Of a DNA stretch of 64,000 nt, positions 62,504 to 64,000 are shown piece after piece; within the stretch, counting starts at the first letter, position 1; every line of letters starts with the position of its first letter. The translations under genes and the position numbers were made by a program. Under the pieces are notes generated by a model. The model did not search any database. It saw only the letters and a program-made list of their open reading frames with translations, and was not told the origin of the DNA. Location: contig CAVSUY010000007.1 of NCBI GenBank assembly GCA_963731035.1, positions 186,001-250,000 on the forward strand, written 5' to 3'. This DNA comes from JAANXG01 sp963731035. GTDB lineage: Bacteria; Pseudomonadota; Gammaproteobacteria; Arenicellales; JAANXG01.

Positions 62504-63637
62504 ATGACACGACCCGTAACACGCGAAGACATTGAGACATCCATCGAGCTCTGCCGCCGCCATCTGACCGGGCTCCAGACCGGGCGCGGCAACTTTCGTT
62601 ACGAGTACGACTGGGAGCGGGACCTTTACAGCGAGGACGACAATGCCGTCAGGCAGGCGGGTGCACTCTGGGGCCTGGCAAAGCTCCATCGCCTGCGGCC
62701 CGACGAGGTGCTGATGAATGCCTGTCTGAAAGGGCTGTCGTTTTACGCCGAATATTCCGGCACGACCGCCGCGGGCGGGCGCTATTCGACCTACCCGGGC
62801 GATCCGCACGGGTTCACGGGATCGACAGCCCTGGTCGCGCTGGCTCTCATCGAGCTCCTGCGCAGCCCGCACGCGGGAGACGGCGCGGACCGCAGCCGGT
62901 GGCGAGGCCTGCTGGATGAGTATCTCCGATTTCTGCTGGCGGCGCAGCGGCCGGATGGCCGTTGGCCGGCGCGCTACGACGCGGGCACCGGCGCGCTGTC
63001 GTCGGACGCGCCCTCGCCCTATTCCGATGGCGAGGTGCTTCTCGCCCTGGCGCTCGCGGCGCGATACCTGGAATATCCTGGGCTTGGTCGGGCGATCGTC
63101 CGCGGCACGGCGGGCGCATACCGCCACTACGTACTGCTCGCCCTGAGGCGCAGCCTCCGCTCACGCGCAACCAACGGCTACTACCAGTGGGGCACGATGG
63201 CAATGTACGAGATCATCGGAGCCGGCTGGGCAGAAGGCGAGGACTACCGCGGGATTGTTGCGTACCTGGGTGACTGGATGTGCGGTTTCCGACGCCTGGG
63301 TGAAAGAAAGACCAACCCGGCCGCCGTGCTGGAAGGCCTGATCCATGCTTGGGACCTCGCCGCCGCGACGGGCGACGCCGACAGGCAGCGGGGTTACGGG
63401 AACGTTATACGCGCCTGTCTGGAACGGATGCTGGCCCTGCAGGTCGGCCACCCGCGGGCCGATGACTTCGTGCGGCGCGCGCCGGACTCAGCGCCCGCCT
63501 TGGGCGGCTGCCAGCACTGGCCGGACAAGCCGCTGCTGCGCATCGATTTCACCCAGCACCAGCTTCACGCCTGCTTGCTGGTGGCCGATCTGTTCACTCT
63601 CGATGAAACTAAGGGGCCGCATAGTAAAATCGTATGA
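62504..63637 (+). CDS. Six-hairpin (alpha/alpha-barrel) protein of unknown substrate
   Basis: 377 residues, all-helical by pattern, with repeated Tyr/Trp/Gly turns: GRGNFRYEYDWERDLYSEDD, AVRQAGALWGLAKLH, AAQRPDGRWPARYDAGTG and SPYSDGEVLLALALAARYLE. This resembles N-acylglucosamine-epimerase or terpene-cyclase/glycosidase-type alpha/alpha barrels. No signal peptide. Together with the formyltransferase upstream a carbohydrate role is likely, but not proven. It runs into a REP pair at its end. Confidence 0.7.
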   Translation: MTRPVTREDIETSIELCRRHLTGLQTGRGNFRYEYDWERDLYSEDDNAVRQAGALWGLAKLHRLRPDEVLMNACLKGLSFYAEYSGTTAAGGRYSTYPGDPHGFTGSTALVALALIELLRSPHAGDGADRSRWRGLLDEYLRFLLAAQRPDGRWPARYDAGTGALSSDAPSPYSDGEVLLALALAARYLEYPGLGRAIVRGTAGAYRHYVLLALRRSLRSRATNGYYQWGTMAMYEIIGAGWAEGEDYRGIVAYLGDWMCGFRRLGERKTNPAAVLEGLIHAWDLAAATGDADRQRGYGNVIRACLERMLALQVGHPRADDFVRRAPDSAPALGGCQHWPDKPLLRIDFTQHQLHACLLVADLFTLDETKGPHSKIV

Positions 63638-63680
63638 AAAACCGGTTTTCCCTGCTGACCCGGTTTTTCTCGGTTTTTCA
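63638..63680. repeat. Degraded REP pair
   Basis: AAAAACCGGTTTTCCCTGCT then GACCCGGTTTTTCTCGGTTT: two right-end-type cores after the stop codon of the six-hairpin gene. Confidence 0.75.
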
Positions 63681-63756
63681 GGGCGCCATGCCGTAGAGGA
63701 GTAAACTGGCTGAATAGAGACGCGACAAGCAGAGCAATAGACAGGTACTCCTTGCG

Positions 63757-64000
63757 ATGAATTGGGACGCCACTGCAGCAATCGGGCAGGTACTGGGAGC
63801 GATCGGGGTGATAGCGTCGCTATTGTATTTGGCAGCGCAGGAACGACAGAACAACCGGGCATCCGCTGTCGAGGCCAAGCTCACCTCCACACAATTGCTT
63901 AGCGCATTCATCGACGATCTTATCTCCGATCCGGAATTGATGGATGTGTGGCTCAATGGGCGCAAGGTCCTCGGAGTTCTCAATGACCGCGATCGATTTC
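63757..64000 (+). CDS. Small membrane-anchored protein of unknown function (cut by window end)
   Basis: The frame starts at the ATG at 63757 and is open to the window edge (81 codons). MNWDATAAIGQVLGAIGVIA then SLLYLAAQERQNNRASAVEA is the common N-terminal membrane helix of a widespread family of hypothetical proteins with a MDWNAISAIAEIxGAI-like start. No function known to me. Confidence 0.7.
   Translation, partial: MNWDATAAIGQVLGAIGVIASLLYLAAQERQNNRASAVEAKLTSTQLLSAFIDDLISDPELMDVWLNGRKVLGVLNDRDRF

Noticed and set aside
1..64000. CRISPR arrays, prophage modules, rRNA operons
   Set aside because: I found no regularly spaced direct repeats with spacers, no phage structural genes and no rRNA sequence in the window.

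Overview
The window is high-GC bacterial chromosome, most likely from a gammaproteobacterium of the Chromatiales/Ectothiorhodospiraceae type. This is an inference from gene content: heterotetrameric sarcosine oxidase, a dimethylglycine-dehydrogenase-like protein, a Hyf-like membrane complex, an Sco/PCuAC/CtaG copper set and a RAYT/REP repeat family. No rRNA or tRNA gene was seen, so the taxonomy cannot be anchored.

Layout. 1-4468: soxBDAG for sarcosine oxidation (soxB cut by the window edge, soxA frameshifted). 4785-9024 (minus): a PEBP protein and a merR-copA-thioredoxin copper operon with a clear MerR-type promoter. 9372-10634: a small unknown gene and a haem-binding-like DUF3365/HAMP receptor. 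10841-18568: an XRE regulator and six genes of a hydrogenase-4/complex-I-like complex whose large subunit lacks the NiFe cysteines. 18628-20593 (minus): ctaG-pcuAC-sco for cytochrome oxidase copper loading. 20699-30753: small genes, an AbrB-type permease, two GNAT acetyltransferases, GST, aldo/keto reductase, an IS110 remnant inside a palindromic repeat, and the dimethylglycine-dehydrogenase-like gene. 30754-49300: an accessory zone full of REP/RAYT copies and IS91 scraps. It holds a surface-glycan-like locus: a four-domain Stealth/GT2/LicD/cytidylyltransferase protein, a Thr/Ser-tailed secreted protein, a G8-domain protein, a cupin-4 hydroxylase, a second secreted protein and a sulfotransferase-like protein. 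It also holds a membrane HEAGH protein, a VOC protein, a Ser/Thr kinase, a LysM lipoprotein and a GT92-like glycosyltransferase. 49314-56843 (minus): a PotABCD-like uptake system with aminotransferase, amidase and agmatinase-type ureohydrolase, probably for guanidino compounds or polyamines. 56983-57854: the one intact RAYT element. 57983-64000: a lipase-like lipoprotein, a cysteine-repeat secreted protein, a fourth secreted protein of the shared-leader family, a formyltransferase, a six-hairpin-like protein and a truncated membrane protein.

Two themes stand out. First, four unrelated secreted proteins (about 24.7, 35.4, 39.8 and 61.0 kb) share an unusual twin-arginine leader ending in W-x-K-P-(I/V)...LP(A/V)HA. 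One lies 33 bp upstream of the four-domain glycan/phosphocholine-type enzyme and has a Thr/Ser-only tail; another lies between a cupin-4 hydroxylase and a sulfotransferase-like protein. Second, six genes carry a single frameshift while otherwise looking intact, so uncorrected assembly indels should be considered before calling them pseudogenes.
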